A model generated the notes under the pieces. The model made no database searches and had not been told where the DNA came from. It was given only the letters and a program-made list of their open reading frames with translations. Position numbers and translations under genes: made by a program. 64,000 nucleotides of DNA from Caulobacter segnis ATCC 21756 (GTDB lineage: Bacteria > Pseudomonadota > Alphaproteobacteria > Caulobacterales > Caulobacteraceae), in assembly GCF_000092285.1 (NCBI RefSeq), contig NC_014100.1:3348001-3412000 (forward strand), given 5' to 3'. This document shows positions 32,803-41,549 of the stretch, in pieces (the stretch's first letter is position 1; each line of letters starts with the position of its first letter).

Positions 32803-33918
32803 ATGGCGCTTCCTGCGGACTTCACCTTGGCCGAACAGGATGGCCGCCCGACGGCGGTGCTGTCGGGGGACTGGACCGCCCGCGGGCTGTTCGACGCCGG
32901 CTTGCGCCTGGCCGAGGCCCTGGACGGGGTCGATAACCCGACCTTCGACCTGACGGGCGTCAACCGCTGCGACACCGCCGGCGCCTACGCGATCCTGCGC
33001 GCCGCCGACGAGCGCCTGAAGCCGGAAGACGTCAAGGCCCGCCACGGCGTCGTTCGCCTGCTGCAGCTGGTGGCCGCCGCCATCCAGGTGAAGTCCGAGC
33101 CTGCGGTGCGCCCCAGCGGCTTCCGGGCGTTGCTGGAACGGATCGGGCGGGGCGTCTTTGGCCTGTTTTCCGACGCGTTCAGCACCATGGCCTTCCTGGG
33201 CCATCTGCTCACCGCGGTCGGCCGCAGCATCGTCGATCCCCGGCGGATCCGCTGGGCGCCGATCGTCGCTCTGTGCGAACGCGCGGGCCTGGACGCCATG
33301 CCCATCGTGGCGACCACGACCTTCTTCATCGGCGCGGTGGTGGCCCTGCTGGGCGCCAACATGCTCACCGACTTCGGGGCCCAGGTCTATTCGGTCGAGC
33401 TGATCGGCATCTCGGTGATGCGCGAATTCAACATCCTCATCACGGCGATCCTGCTGGCCGGCCGGTCGGCCTCGAGCTTCGCGGCCGAGATCGGCTCGAT
33501 GAAGATGAACCAGGAGATCGACGCCATGCAGGTCATGGGCGTGGATCCCTACGAGGCGCTGGTGCTGCCGAGGTTCGCCGCCCTGCTGCTGACCATCCCG
33601 ATCCTGACCTTCGTGGCGACGATCGCCGGCCTGGCGGGCGGCATTCTCGTCGTCTGGATCGTGCTGGACCTGTCCCCGAACTTCTTCCTGCAGCGGATCG
33701 TCGACTATGTCGGCCCCACCCACTTCTGGATCGGCCTGTCGAAGGCCCCCGTCATGGCCGCGGTGATCGCGGCCATCGGTTGCCGCCAGGGCATGGAGGT
33801 CGGCCAGGACGTCGAAGCGCTTGGCCGCCGGGTCACCGCCGCGGTCGTCCACGCCATCTTCGCCATCATCCTGATCGATGCGGTGTTCGCCCTGATCTAC
33901 ATGGAGCTGGACATATGA
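32803..33918 (+). CDS. mlaE: MlaE family ABC permease fused to an N-terminal STAS (MlaB-like) domain
   Basis: 371 residues from the ATG at 32803 with AAGGA upstream (an in-frame ATG at 32731 adds 24 unconserved residues). Residues ~5-95 look like an STAS domain (D-L-T-G-V-N-R-C-D-T-A-G-A-Y), doing in cis what the separate MlaB protein does in E. coli. Residues ~115-370 are the MlaE permease with the signature E-I-G-S-M-K-M-N-Q-E-I-D-A-M and V-M-G-V-D-P. Part of the system trafficking phospholipid between outer and inner membranes. Stop overlaps the ATPase start by 4 nt. Confidence 0.93.
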   Translation: MALPADFTLAEQDGRPTAVLSGDWTARGLFDAGLRLAEALDGVDNPTFDLTGVNRCDTAGAYAILRAADERLKPEDVKARHGVVRLLQLVAAAIQVKSEPAVRPSGFRALLERIGRGVFGLFSDAFSTMAFLGHLLTAVGRSIVDPRRIRWAPIVALCERAGLDAMPIVATTTFFIGAVVALLGANMLTDFGAQVYSVELIGISVMREFNILITAILLAGRSASSFAAEIGSMKMNQEIDAMQVMGVDPYEALVLPRFAALLLTIPILTFVATIAGLAGGILVVWIVLDLSPNFFLQRIVDYVGPTHFWIGLSKAPVMAAVIAAIGCRQGMEVGQDVEALGRRVTAAVVHAIFAIILIDAVFALIYMELDI

Positions 33919-34754
33919 ACGGTCCTGCTTCCGCGCCCGCGCCGGCCGCTATCGAGACCCCGGACAGCGAGACCTTTCCGATCGAGGTGCGGGGGCTGGT
34001 GTCCCGCTTCGGCGACCATGTGGTCCACGACGGCCTCGACCTGAAGGTCGAGCGTGGCGAGGTCCTGGGCGTCGTCGGCGGCTCGGGCACCGGCAAATCG
34101 GTTCTGCTCAACACCATTATCGGCCTCAAGGCGCCCGACGGCGGTCATGTGCGCCTGTTCGGCGGCGACATGCGCACCGCTTCGCGCCGTCGCTGGTCCT
34201 CGATCGAACGCCGCTGGGGCGTGCTGTTCCAGCAGGGCGCCCTGTTCTCGAACCTGACGGTGCGCGAGAACGTGTCGGCCCCCCTGCACGAACACACCCG
34301 CCTGCCCCGCCGCGAGATCGACGAGATCGCCGACCTGAAGATCGCCATGGTGGGCCTGCCCGCCCATGCCGCGCTGCTGAAGCCGGCCGAGCTGTCCGGC
34401 GGCATGCGCAAGCGCGCCGGCCTGGCCCGCGCGCTGGCCATGGATCCCGAGCTGCTGTTCCTGGACGAGCCGACCGCCGGCCTCGACCCCATCAGCGCCG
34501 CGGCGTTCGACGAGTTGATCAAGGACCTGTCCGAAAGCCTGGACCTGACGGTGTTCATGATCACCCACGATCTGGACAGTCTCTACGCCATCACCGATCG
34601 CGTGGCCGTGCTGGCCGACAAGAAGGTGGTCGCCGTGGCGCCAGTTCACGAACTGGAGCGTTCGGATCATCCCTGGATCAAGAAGTACTTCCTGGGCCCG
34701 CGAGGACGCGCCGCCGCGTCCGCCGAGTCCCTGGCCGAGGCGAGGATCGACTGA
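33915..34754 (+). CDS. mlaF: Mla/MCE-type ABC transporter ATP-binding protein
   Basis: 279 residues starting at the ATG overlapping the permease stop; a longer frame starting near 33273 is antiphase to the permease and discarded. Walker A G-G-S-G-T-G-K-S-V, signature L-S-G-G-M-R-K-R-A-G-L-A-R-A, Walker B L-L-F-L-D-E-P-T-A-G-L-D and H-loop I-T-H-D-L. The S-G-G-M-R-K-R signature is specific to MlaF-type ATPases. Energises lipid transport by the MlaE-MlaD complex. Confidence 0.94.
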   Translation: MNGPASAPAPAAIETPDSETFPIEVRGLVSRFGDHVVHDGLDLKVERGEVLGVVGGSGTGKSVLLNTIIGLKAPDGGHVRLFGGDMRTASRRRWSSIERRWGVLFQQGALFSNLTVRENVSAPLHEHTRLPRREIDEIADLKIAMVGLPAHAALLKPAELSGGMRKRAGLARALAMDPELLFLDEPTAGLDPISAAAFDELIKDLSESLDLTVFMITHDLDSLYAITDRVAVLADKKVVAVAPVHELERSDHPWIKKYFLGPRGRAAASAESLAEARID

Positions 34755-35692
34755 TGGAAAGAAACGCCAACTACGCGGTGGTCGGCGCGGTCACGCTGGC
34801 CCTTTTCATGGGGCTGATCGTCTTCGCCGTCTGGCTGGCGAAGATCAGCTTCAGCCGTGACTACGATCTCTATGACGTGCTGTTCGTCGGACCGGTCCGC
34901 GGCCTGTCGCAAGGCGGCGAGGCGCACTTCAACGGCATCAAGGTCGGCGAGGTCACGCGCATCGAGCTGGACAAGAGCGACCCCAACCGCGTGATCGCCC
35001 GCATCCGCGTCACTTCCGACGTGCCGATCAAGGTCGACAGCTACGCCACGCTGGAGCCGCAGGGCATCACGGGCGTCAACTACATCCAGATCACCGCCGG
35101 CTCGCCGAACAAGGAGCTCCTGAAGGACACCGTCAAGGGCGGCCGCGTGCCCGTCCTGCGCAGCCAGCGCAGCGCCCTGTCCGATCTGCTCGAGGGCGGC
35201 GGCACGGTCCTGACGCGCACGATCGAGGCGCTGGACCGCGTCAACCGCGTGCTCTCCGACAACAACATCAAGACCTTCAGCGCCGCGCTGAGCGACGTCC
35301 AGGCCGTCACCGCCGAGATGCGCGAGCGCAAGGAAGTGATCGCCGACGCCCAGAAGGCGCTGCAGAGCATCGATCAGACGGCGCAATCGATCACCCAACT
35401 GGCCAACAGCGCCGACGGGGTCGTCAACGGCGACGCCAAGCGCACCCTGAAGGAGCTGGGCGACGCCGCCGCCGAGCTGAAGGCCGCCGCCAAGGACGCG
35501 CGCGGCATGGTCGGCAAGCTTGAAGGCCCGACCAGCGACTTCGCGACCACCGGCCTGCCCCAGCTGTCGGCGGCCATCGTCACCCTGCAATCGGCCGCCG
35601 AGTCGCTGGACCGACTGGTCGGCGAGGTCGAACAGAACCCTCGCGGCGCGCTCAGCAAGGCGCCCGCCAAGGAAGTGGAGGTCAAACCATGA
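34754..35692 (+). CDS. mlaD: MlaD/MCE domain lipid-binding protein
   Basis: 312 residues with one N-terminal transmembrane helix (V-G-A-V-T-L-A-L-F-M-G-L-I-V-F) anchoring it in the inner membrane. The MCE domain (~40-120) includes V-R-G-L-S-Q-G-G-E-A-H-F-N-G-I-K-V-G-E-V and LEPQGITGVNYIQI. The rest is a long helical region (~140-300) that in other single-MCE proteins forms a needle or coiled coil into the periplasm. It overlaps the ATPase stop by 1 nt and the lipoprotein start by 4 nt. Confidence 0.93.
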   Translation: MERNANYAVVGAVTLALFMGLIVFAVWLAKISFSRDYDLYDVLFVGPVRGLSQGGEAHFNGIKVGEVTRIELDKSDPNRVIARIRVTSDVPIKVDSYATLEPQGITGVNYIQITAGSPNKELLKDTVKGGRVPVLRSQRSALSDLLEGGGTVLTRTIEALDRVNRVLSDNNIKTFSAALSDVQAVTAEMRERKEVIADAQKALQSIDQTAQSITQLANSADGVVNGDAKRTLKELGDAAAELKAAAKDARGMVGKLEGPTSDFATTGLPQLSAAIVTLQSAAESLDRLVGEVEQNPRGALSKAPAKEVEVKP

Positions 35693-36324
35693 GCCCCGTC
35701 CGCAGCATCGCCCGCCTCACGGCCGTCGCGGCTCTCGCCATCGGCCTCTCGGCGTGCATCAGCGTCTTTCCCAAGACCAAGCCGGTGGGCCTCTATCGCT
35801 TTGGCGAGGCGGAGATCAGCGCGACCAAGGGACCGCCGGGCGCCATGTTCGGCGTGCTCAAGTCGCCTTCGACCTTCACCCGCGCAGCCGCCAGCGACCG
35901 CATCCTGACCAGCAACCAGGGACAGGTGGCCTATATCGCCGACGCGCGTTGGGTCTCGCCGGCCTTCGTGCTGTTCGAGGAGGCCGTCGCCCGCGCGTTC
36001 GAGAACGATCCCGGCCGCGCCCGTCTGATCGGTCGCGGCGAGGTGGCCAAGGCCGATCTCGTCCTGCGGCTGGAAGTGCGGACCTTCGAAACCGACTATG
36101 TCGACGGCCCCAAGGCCGCGCCGGAAGTCGTGGTGCGCGTGCGGGGCGTCCTGAACCGCAACTCCGACCGGGTGCTGGTCGGCGATCAGGTCTTCGAGGC
36201 GCGCGTGAAGGCGGCGGACAATCGCGTGTCGGCCATCGTGCCGGCCTACGACAAGGCCGTCGCGCAGGTTCTGGGTGAGGTCGTCGCCTGGACCAACGCC
36301 GCCGGCCCCGCGATCGCGAACTAG
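35689..36324 (+). CDS. ABC-type transport auxiliary lipoprotein (PqiC/LptE-like component of the MCE system)
   Basis: 211 residues with a lipoprotein signal peptide and lipobox L-S-A-C (lipidated Cys near residue 23). The mature part has the YbaY/PqiC-like pattern: L-Y-R-F then V-A-Y-I-A-D-A-R-W-V-S-P-A-F and ADLVLRLEVRTFETDY, as in the ABC-type auxiliary family PF03886. It is probably the outer-membrane partner of the MlaEFD complex. Last gene of the four-gene overlapping operon; its stop overlaps that of the convergent NUDIX gene by 4 bp. Confidence 0.88.
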   Translation: MSPVRSIARLTAVAALAIGLSACISVFPKTKPVGLYRFGEAEISATKGPPGAMFGVLKSPSTFTRAAASDRILTSNQGQVAYIADARWVSPAFVLFEEAVARAFENDPGRARLIGRGEVAKADLVLRLEVRTFETDYVDGPKAAPEVVVRVRGVLNRNSDRVLVGDQVFEARVKAADNRVSAIVPAYDKAVAQVLGEVVAWTNAAGPAIAN

Positions 36325-37085
36325 AGCGCGGCCAAGGACTCGGTCACGGGGCCGTAGCCCGCTTCGGGTGGAATACGGAGGACGTCTCCATCCACCCAGG
36401 GCTCGACCGTGACAAGCTCACGCGCCGCCGCGCGCCGGACGGCGTCGGACGGGTCCGCGCTCTCGGCCAGCAGCTGCAGGTTCATGCGTGTGGGGAAGAT
36501 CACCTTGCGCGCCCCGGACGCCGCCAGCGCCAGAGCCTGCCGAGGGGCGATCCATTCGGCGTCCACCGCCTCGTGGCCATCGCAGATCGCCTGCTGCGCC
36601 AAGGGCGCGTGGGCGACATAGAACCAGGTGTCGAACCGCTTTGGCATCAGTTTCGGCGTGATCCAGCGGGCGAAGACCGTCAGCGCCGACAGGTCGAGGC
36701 TTAGGCCCAGATCAGCCACCACCTCGATGAACGGGACCTTGTCCTCGGCCACCGCCGCGCGGATGTCCTTGGCGGCTTCTCCAGCATAAAAGGCGCCGTC
36801 GCGATCACGGGCCAGCAGCACGCCGGCCTCCTCGTACGCCTCGCGCAGCGCGGCGATCCGCAAGGCCGCGTCGTCGCGCTCGACGGCGTCGAAACCCAGC
36901 GCGTGATCGCGCCAACGGGGATCGCTGTCGCCCTGATGGCTCTTGCCGCCGGGAAAGACGAGCGCTCCGGCCGCGAAGTCGATCTGATGGTGGCGCTTGA
37001 CCATCAGCACTTCGAAATCCGGCGCGTCTCGAAGCAGCAGTATGGTCGCAGCCGCGCGGATCGCGCCTTCGGAAGAGTCGGACAT
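36321..37085 (-). CDS. NUDIX hydrolase (NUDT19-like, long Nudix insertion)
   Basis: 254 residues. The Nudix box is split by an insertion: G-G-K-S-H-Q-G-D-S-D ... A-A-L-R-E-A-Y-E-E-A-G-V-L-L, retaining the R-E-x2-E-E catalytic residues that bind metal. This layout, with F-P-G-G and a C-terminal helical region, is that of the NUDT7/19 group, often CoA- or acyl-CoA diphosphatases. Substrate not proven. Stops tail-to-tail with the Mla lipoprotein gene. Confidence 0.87.
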   Translation of the reverse strand: MSDSSEGAIRAAATILLLRDAPDFEVLMVKRHHQIDFAAGALVFPGGKSHQGDSDPRWRDHALGFDAVERDDAALRIAALREAYEEAGVLLARDRDGAFYAGEAAKDIRAAVAEDKVPFIEVVADLGLSLDLSALTVFARWITPKLMPKRFDTWFYVAHAPLAQQAICDGHEAVDAEWIAPRQALALAASGARKVIFPTRMNLQLLAESADPSDAVRRAAARELVTVEPWVDGDVLRIPPEAGYGPVTESLAAL

Positions 37086-37146
37086 GCCAGTAGTTTGGCG
37101 CCGGGACGACGTCGCCGCCAGTCCAGTTTCGAACGATTGTTCGAGG

Positions 37147-38280
37147 TCAGTGTGAGGCAGATCGCCGCTTTTCGGCGCTCCGGTCCATGCGTTCCAGCAG
37201 ATAGTCCGTGTCGTCGCGCGAGGCGGTGTGCGACGAGGTCAGGAAGCGCTGGATCATGTGCTCCTGGAACCGCTCGCGGTCCTGATCACCACCGTCGAAC
37301 TCCAAGGCGTGGAAAGCGTCCACGCCGGCCCGGAACGCCGAATGGAGGCGGGGCGGCAGGCCGGCGCGCTCGCAGACGGCCTTCAGGCCCAGCGGCCCTG
37401 CGTCATGGATCATCAGCCAGGCGCGATGGTGCGGAACGCCGGCCAGCTCCGCCACGCCCCACTCGAAGAAGGTCATGTGTCCGTGCGCCAGGGCGCGCAG
37501 CAGCAGCGACGGCGAGAGGCGTCCCACGCCGTTCAGGTGCGCGACGAAGGCCTTCGGATCGGCGGTCCGTCCGGCCTGGTCCACCAGATCGATCGTCGCC
37601 CGCTCCTTGGCGTCGACGATCAGCTCCAGCGTCAATTCAGCCGAAAGGGCGTGGTGGGTGAGGATGTGGTCGCGCAGCTGGTCGCCGACCATGTCGATCA
37701 GGCGCTCAGCCACGGCCAACGGCAGGGTGGCGCGATAGGCTACGGCCTGGAGCACCTGCTCGGACTTGGCGAAGCGGGACAGCGCCTTCTTCAGCGAGAC
37801 CTCGGAGAAGCGGGCGTTGTCGTTGGCGCAGGCCGTGGCGACCGCCTCCTCGCCCGCCTCTTCGACCAGTTGGGCCGTGATCCGGCTGGAGAGCTTCGGC
37901 CGCTTGGCCACCGCCAGCTGGCGCGCGGGACCGCCGACGCGGATGATTTCGGAAAGGTCCGCGTCGGTGAACACCGGCGAGAAGGCGATAATCGGCAGGC
38001 TGACGAGCTCGATGTCGCGCGCGAGCCGCATGGCCACGTCGTGCGGCAGGACGCTGGAGCTCTTCAGCGTCACCGCCATGGCCCGGCGCACGAGCTCGGC
38101 GGCGTCGGCCGCCATCACCCGCAGGATGTCGTGGGCGACCTGACGGTCCTCCTCGCCCAGCTCGGCGCGATCGATATTGCGGCACAGCTTGTGGGCGGCC
38201 AGCGCGCGCTCGTCGGCGGTGGCGCCCTTCACGAGCATCCGGATGTCGGCATCGGTCAGTGCTGCGCGCGTCGTCGCCAT
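37147..38280 (-). CDS. DUF2336 domain-containing protein
   Basis: 377 residues, predicted all-helical with HEAT-like alternation and no membrane segment. Motifs such as S-L-P-I-I-A-F-S-P-V-F-T-D and L-T-H-H-A-L-S-A-E fit DUF2336, an alphaproteobacterial family of unknown role often next to two-component genes. It is divergent from a hybrid histidine kinase and shares a 206-bp promoter region with an 8-bp inverted repeat, which suggests a functional link. Confidence 0.87.
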   Translation of the reverse strand: MATTRAALTDADIRMLVKGATADERALAAHKLCRNIDRAELGEEDRQVAHDILRVMAADAAELVRRAMAVTLKSSSVLPHDVAMRLARDIELVSLPIIAFSPVFTDADLSEIIRVGGPARQLAVAKRPKLSSRITAQLVEEAGEEAVATACANDNARFSEVSLKKALSRFAKSEQVLQAVAYRATLPLAVAERLIDMVGDQLRDHILTHHALSAELTLELIVDAKERATIDLVDQAGRTADPKAFVAHLNGVGRLSPSLLLRALAHGHMTFFEWGVAELAGVPHHRAWLMIHDAGPLGLKAVCERAGLPPRLHSAFRAGVDAFHALEFDGGDQDRERFQEHMIQRFLTSSHTASRDDTDYLLERMDRSAEKRRSASH

Positions 38281-38372
38281 GGATCGCCCGTTCGGACCGA
38301 GGGTGCTTGTCGAAACCTGTCGTGCGTATCGGCGAAAGCCCTGGACGGAGCGTTTCGCGAGTCACGATCATC

Positions 38373-38392
38373 AATCGTTAGGCTTAACGATT
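38373..38392. promoter_or_regulatory. Inverted repeat in the DUF2336/hybrid kinase promoter region
   Basis: AATCGTTAGGCTTAACGATT: perfect 8-bp arms with a 4-nt spacer, AT-rich against its surroundings. It is a candidate operator for one or both divergent genes. It contains TTAA but not a complete CtrA consensus. Confidence 0.5.
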
Positions 38393-38486
38393 GTTTGCGC
38401 CGCGAAGCCAGCGATTAACGATGTGCCGTAACGCCGAGCAAAGGACGCGCTCTTAAGGTGCCGGGCCCATCAATAGGAGCGCGCCT

Positions 38487-40277
38487 TTGCTCGCCGAGCG
38501 CCGCCAGAACGAAGATCCCGTCGGAAGCGCGCAGTTGGCCAAGGCTCTAGACGCCCAGGCCGCGCTGCTGCCCTACGCCTTGGGGGTGTTCGCCGTCAGC
38601 TTGCCGCTGTTCGTCTGGGTGGCCTCGTTCGCGACCAACAGCATCTGGATGACGGCCAGTTTCGCGATCTTCGCGATCAACTGGGGCGCCTTCTATCTGG
38701 CTGTTAACTGGCTACGCGACGACGGGTCGCAGGACCTGGGCCGCCGGGCGCGCATCCATGTGGCCTGCGGGGCGCTCTGGGCGCTCGCGGTCGCGCAGAT
38801 CTCGGCCTTCGCCGCCGGCGCCGGCCCGGCGCGGGAGACCCTGCTGATGCTGGCGACCGCCGGAGCGGTGCTGTGCGCGTTCTTCTCGGCCCCCTACCTG
38901 CCGGCCTTGCTGATCGTCACGCCCCTGGCGGCCGCCGGCCCGCTGATCGCGCAGTTCACCGGCCCTGCGCCGCACGCGGGCGGCGAACTGACCTGGGGGG
39001 CCACGGCGCTGGCCCTGGCGCTGGCCATGATTCACAACCGCACCCTGCGCCGGCAACACGACCTCGCGGTCGACCACGAGCATTTGGTCCATGAGCGCCT
39101 GCGCGTTCTGGAGACCGCCGAGCGGACCGCGCGCTCGAAGTCCGACATCGTCGCCACGCTCAGCCACGAGATCCGCAACGGCCTCACCGGCGTGACCCAT
39201 GTCCTGGCCGCCGCCGCGGGCCGCGGCGGGCGCGCAGCCCCGTCGCGCGAGCAGCTGAACGCGGCGCTGGACGCCGCCCAGGACCTGATCGCGGTTCTGA
39301 ACGCCACGCTCGATTCCGAGACGGCGGAGTCCGGTCGCCTCAGCGTCGAGCGTCAGGCCTTCGATCCCGTCCGCCTGATCCAGGACCTGGTGCTGCTGGA
39401 AAAGCCGCACGCCGGCGCCAAGGGGCTGGAGCTGTCGGTTCACATCGACCCGCTGCTGCTGGGCCGAGATCGCGGGGCGACGGTGGCCGACCCGCTGCGT
39501 ACGCGCCAGATCATGTCCAACCTGCTCAGCAACGCGGTGAAGTACACGGTGCGCGGCCGGATCGAGGTCCGCCTCGAACTGCGCGACGACCATGTGGCTG
39601 TCGAGGTCGCCGACACCGGTCCCGGTCTTTCGACCGAAGAGTTGGAGCTGGCCTTCGAGCCGTTCCGACGCGTCGAACGTACCGGCGCCGGCGTCAACGG
39701 CGCGGGCCTGGGCCTGTCGCTGTCGCGTCAGCTGTCACGGCTGATGGGCGGCGCGCTGGAGGCCAGCAGCGCCCTGGGCGTTGGCAGCTGCTTCACGCTG
39801 CGTCTGCCTTTCGACCCGCTGGCCGAGCGGGCGGCGCATGAGGTTTCGACGACGGCCGACCCGCTGGGCGCCCCGCGCATCATGCGCGTGCTGATCGCCG
39901 AGGACGACGCGCTGAACGCCGCCATGCTGCGGGCCATCCTCGAGCAGCTGGGGCACCAGGTCGTCCACGCGCAGAACGGCCGCCGGGCGGTGGACCTGGC
40001 CGGGATCGCCGAGTTCGACCTTCTGATGCTGGACGGCCGCATGCCGGTGATGGACGGTCCGGCCGCCGCCAGGGCCCTGCGCGAGCGGGACGGCCCCAAT
40101 CGGCGCGCGCCGATCATCGCCATGATCGACGGCGACTCCGACGAAGCGCGCGAAAGCCTCGACGCCGGCGCCGACATCGTGCTGCGCAAACCGGTCAGCG
40201 TGGCGGGCGTGGCGCGCGCCGTCGCCGACGCGGCCGCCTTGGAGCGCCCCGACACGCCTCGGATCGCCGCGGCGTGA
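38487..40277 (+). CDS. Membrane hybrid histidine kinase with C-terminal receiver
   Basis: 596 residues starting at TTG, chosen because AGGAG lies 8 nt upstream. Residues ~28-185 hold about six hydrophobic helices, then a HisKA domain with H227 in A-T-L-S-H-E-I-R-N-G, an HATPase with N-box N-L-L-S-N-A-V-K-Y and G-boxes D-T-G-P-G-L and G-A-G-L-G-L, and a receiver with phosphoacceptor D516 in L-M-L-D-G-R-M-P. The receiver's switch Thr/Ser is replaced: the usual I-I-A-L-T-A reads I-I-A-M-I-D. The conserved Lys (R-K-P) is kept. It may work as a phosphorelay or phosphatase with altered switching. Divergent from DUF2336. Confidence 0.92.
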   Translation: MLAERRQNEDPVGSAQLAKALDAQAALLPYALGVFAVSLPLFVWVASFATNSIWMTASFAIFAINWGAFYLAVNWLRDDGSQDLGRRARIHVACGALWALAVAQISAFAAGAGPARETLLMLATAGAVLCAFFSAPYLPALLIVTPLAAAGPLIAQFTGPAPHAGGELTWGATALALALAMIHNRTLRRQHDLAVDHEHLVHERLRVLETAERTARSKSDIVATLSHEIRNGLTGVTHVLAAAAGRGGRAAPSREQLNAALDAAQDLIAVLNATLDSETAESGRLSVERQAFDPVRLIQDLVLLEKPHAGAKGLELSVHIDPLLLGRDRGATVADPLRTRQIMSNLLSNAVKYTVRGRIEVRLELRDDHVAVEVADTGPGLSTEELELAFEPFRRVERTGAGVNGAGLGLSLSRQLSRLMGGALEASSALGVGSCFTLRLPFDPLAERAAHEVSTTADPLGAPRIMRVLIAEDDALNAAMLRAILEQLGHQVVHAQNGRRAVDLAGIAEFDLLMLDGRMPVMDGPAAARALRERDGPNRRAPIIAMIDGDSDEARESLDAGADIVLRKPVSVAGVARAVADAAALERPDTPRIAAA

Positions 40278-40358
40278 AGACATCTGCCGTAGGGTAAGCC
40301 TTTCAAGGCTAGTCCCCCTCCCCCATGGTTGCTCCCAACAACACAATGGGAGGACGCG

Positions 40359-41549
40359 ATGCTGGAAGGTCTGCGGGTCGTCGAGTTGGCGACCTACATC
40401 GCCGCCCCCGGCGCGGCCGGGATCATGGCCGACTGGGGCGCGGACGTGATCAAGGTCGAGTCGCCCGAGGGCGATCCGATGCGTCGCTTCTTCGACACCA
40501 TCGGTTCGGACCAGGACGCCAACCCCGTCTTCGAGCTGGACAACCGCGGCAAGCGGGCGGTGGTGTTGGACATCCGAAGCGACCTTGGCCGCGAAGCGCT
40601 GAAGGCCCTGGTCGCCACCGCCGACATCTTCCTGACCAATGTCCGCCCCGCCGCTCTGGCGCGCGCCGGGCTCAGCCACGAGACGCTGAAGGCGGTCAAT
40701 CCGCGCCTGATCTACGCCAGCCTCACGGGCTATGGCCTCACGGGTCCCGACGCCGATAAGCCGGGCATGGACGTCGCCGCCTTCTGGTCGCGCGCCGGCG
40801 TCGGGGCGATCACCGCGCCGAAGGGCTCCGAACGCTTCCCGATCCGCACGGGCATGGGCGACCACGTCACCTCGCTGGCGACGGTGTCGGCCATCCTGGC
40901 CGCGGTGTACGAGCGCGAGCGGACGGGCGTGGGCCGCCTGGTCGAGACCTCGCTACTTCGGACGGGCGTCTATGCGATCGGCTCGGACATGGCGATCCAG
41001 CTGCGCCTGGGGAAACTGGCCTCCACGCGCGGCCGTCGAGAGGCCGTTCAGCCCCTGGCCAACTTCTACAAGACCGCCGACGGCCGCTGGATCTGCCTGC
41101 TGCCGCGCCAGGGCTCAGTCGACTGGCCGCGCATCGCCGCCGCCGCGGGGCGGCCCGAGCTGGTCGACGATCCGCGCTTCACCTCGGCCAAATCTCGTCG
41201 CGAGCACGGCCAAGCGCTGGTGGACATCCTGGACGCGGCTTTCGGGGCCATGACCTACGCCCAGGCCGCCGAAGTCCTCGACGCGGGCGACATCACCTGG
41301 GCGCCCTACCAGACCCCGCGCGAGCTGGCCGAGGACGCGCAAGCCGAGGCGGCGGGGTGCTTCGTCCAGACGCCGGACGGACGCGGCGGGGCCTTCCGGG
41401 CGCCGGCCGCGCCGGCCCGCTTCCCGGGAACGCCAGATGGACCGCGAGGTCCGGCGCCGTCGCTGGGCGCCGACACCGCGGCGGTGTTCCGGGAACTGGG
41501 CTGGGACGAGGAGAAGGTCGCGGCTTTGACGAGCGTCAGCGCTGCTTGA
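40359..41549 (+). CDS. Class III CoA-transferase (CaiB/BaiF family)
   Basis: 396 residues from the ATG at 40359, which has GGGAGGA upstream (an in-frame ATG at 40329 has none). The family's catalytic aspartate is D168 in R-T-G-M-G-D-H-V-T-S. N-terminal L-R-V-V-E-L-A and G-A-D-V-I-K-V-E-S-P-x-G-D-P-M-R, plus the D-x-R-G-K-R motif, are standard. It moves CoA between carboxylic acids (formyl-, bile-acid-, carnitine-type); substrate unknown. The 3' end overlaps the convergent transglycosylase gene by 14 bp. Confidence 0.9.
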   Translation: MLEGLRVVELATYIAAPGAAGIMADWGADVIKVESPEGDPMRRFFDTIGSDQDANPVFELDNRGKRAVVLDIRSDLGREALKALVATADIFLTNVRPAALARAGLSHETLKAVNPRLIYASLTGYGLTGPDADKPGMDVAAFWSRAGVGAITAPKGSERFPIRTGMGDHVTSLATVSAILAAVYERERTGVGRLVETSLLRTGVYAIGSDMAIQLRLGKLASTRGRREAVQPLANFYKTADGRWICLLPRQGSVDWPRIAAAAGRPELVDDPRFTSAKSRREHGQALVDILDAAFGAMTYAQAAEVLDAGDITWAPYQTPRELAEDAQAEAAGCFVQTPDGRGGAFRAPAAPARFPGTPDGPRGPAPSLGADTAAVFRELGWDEEKVAALTSVSAA

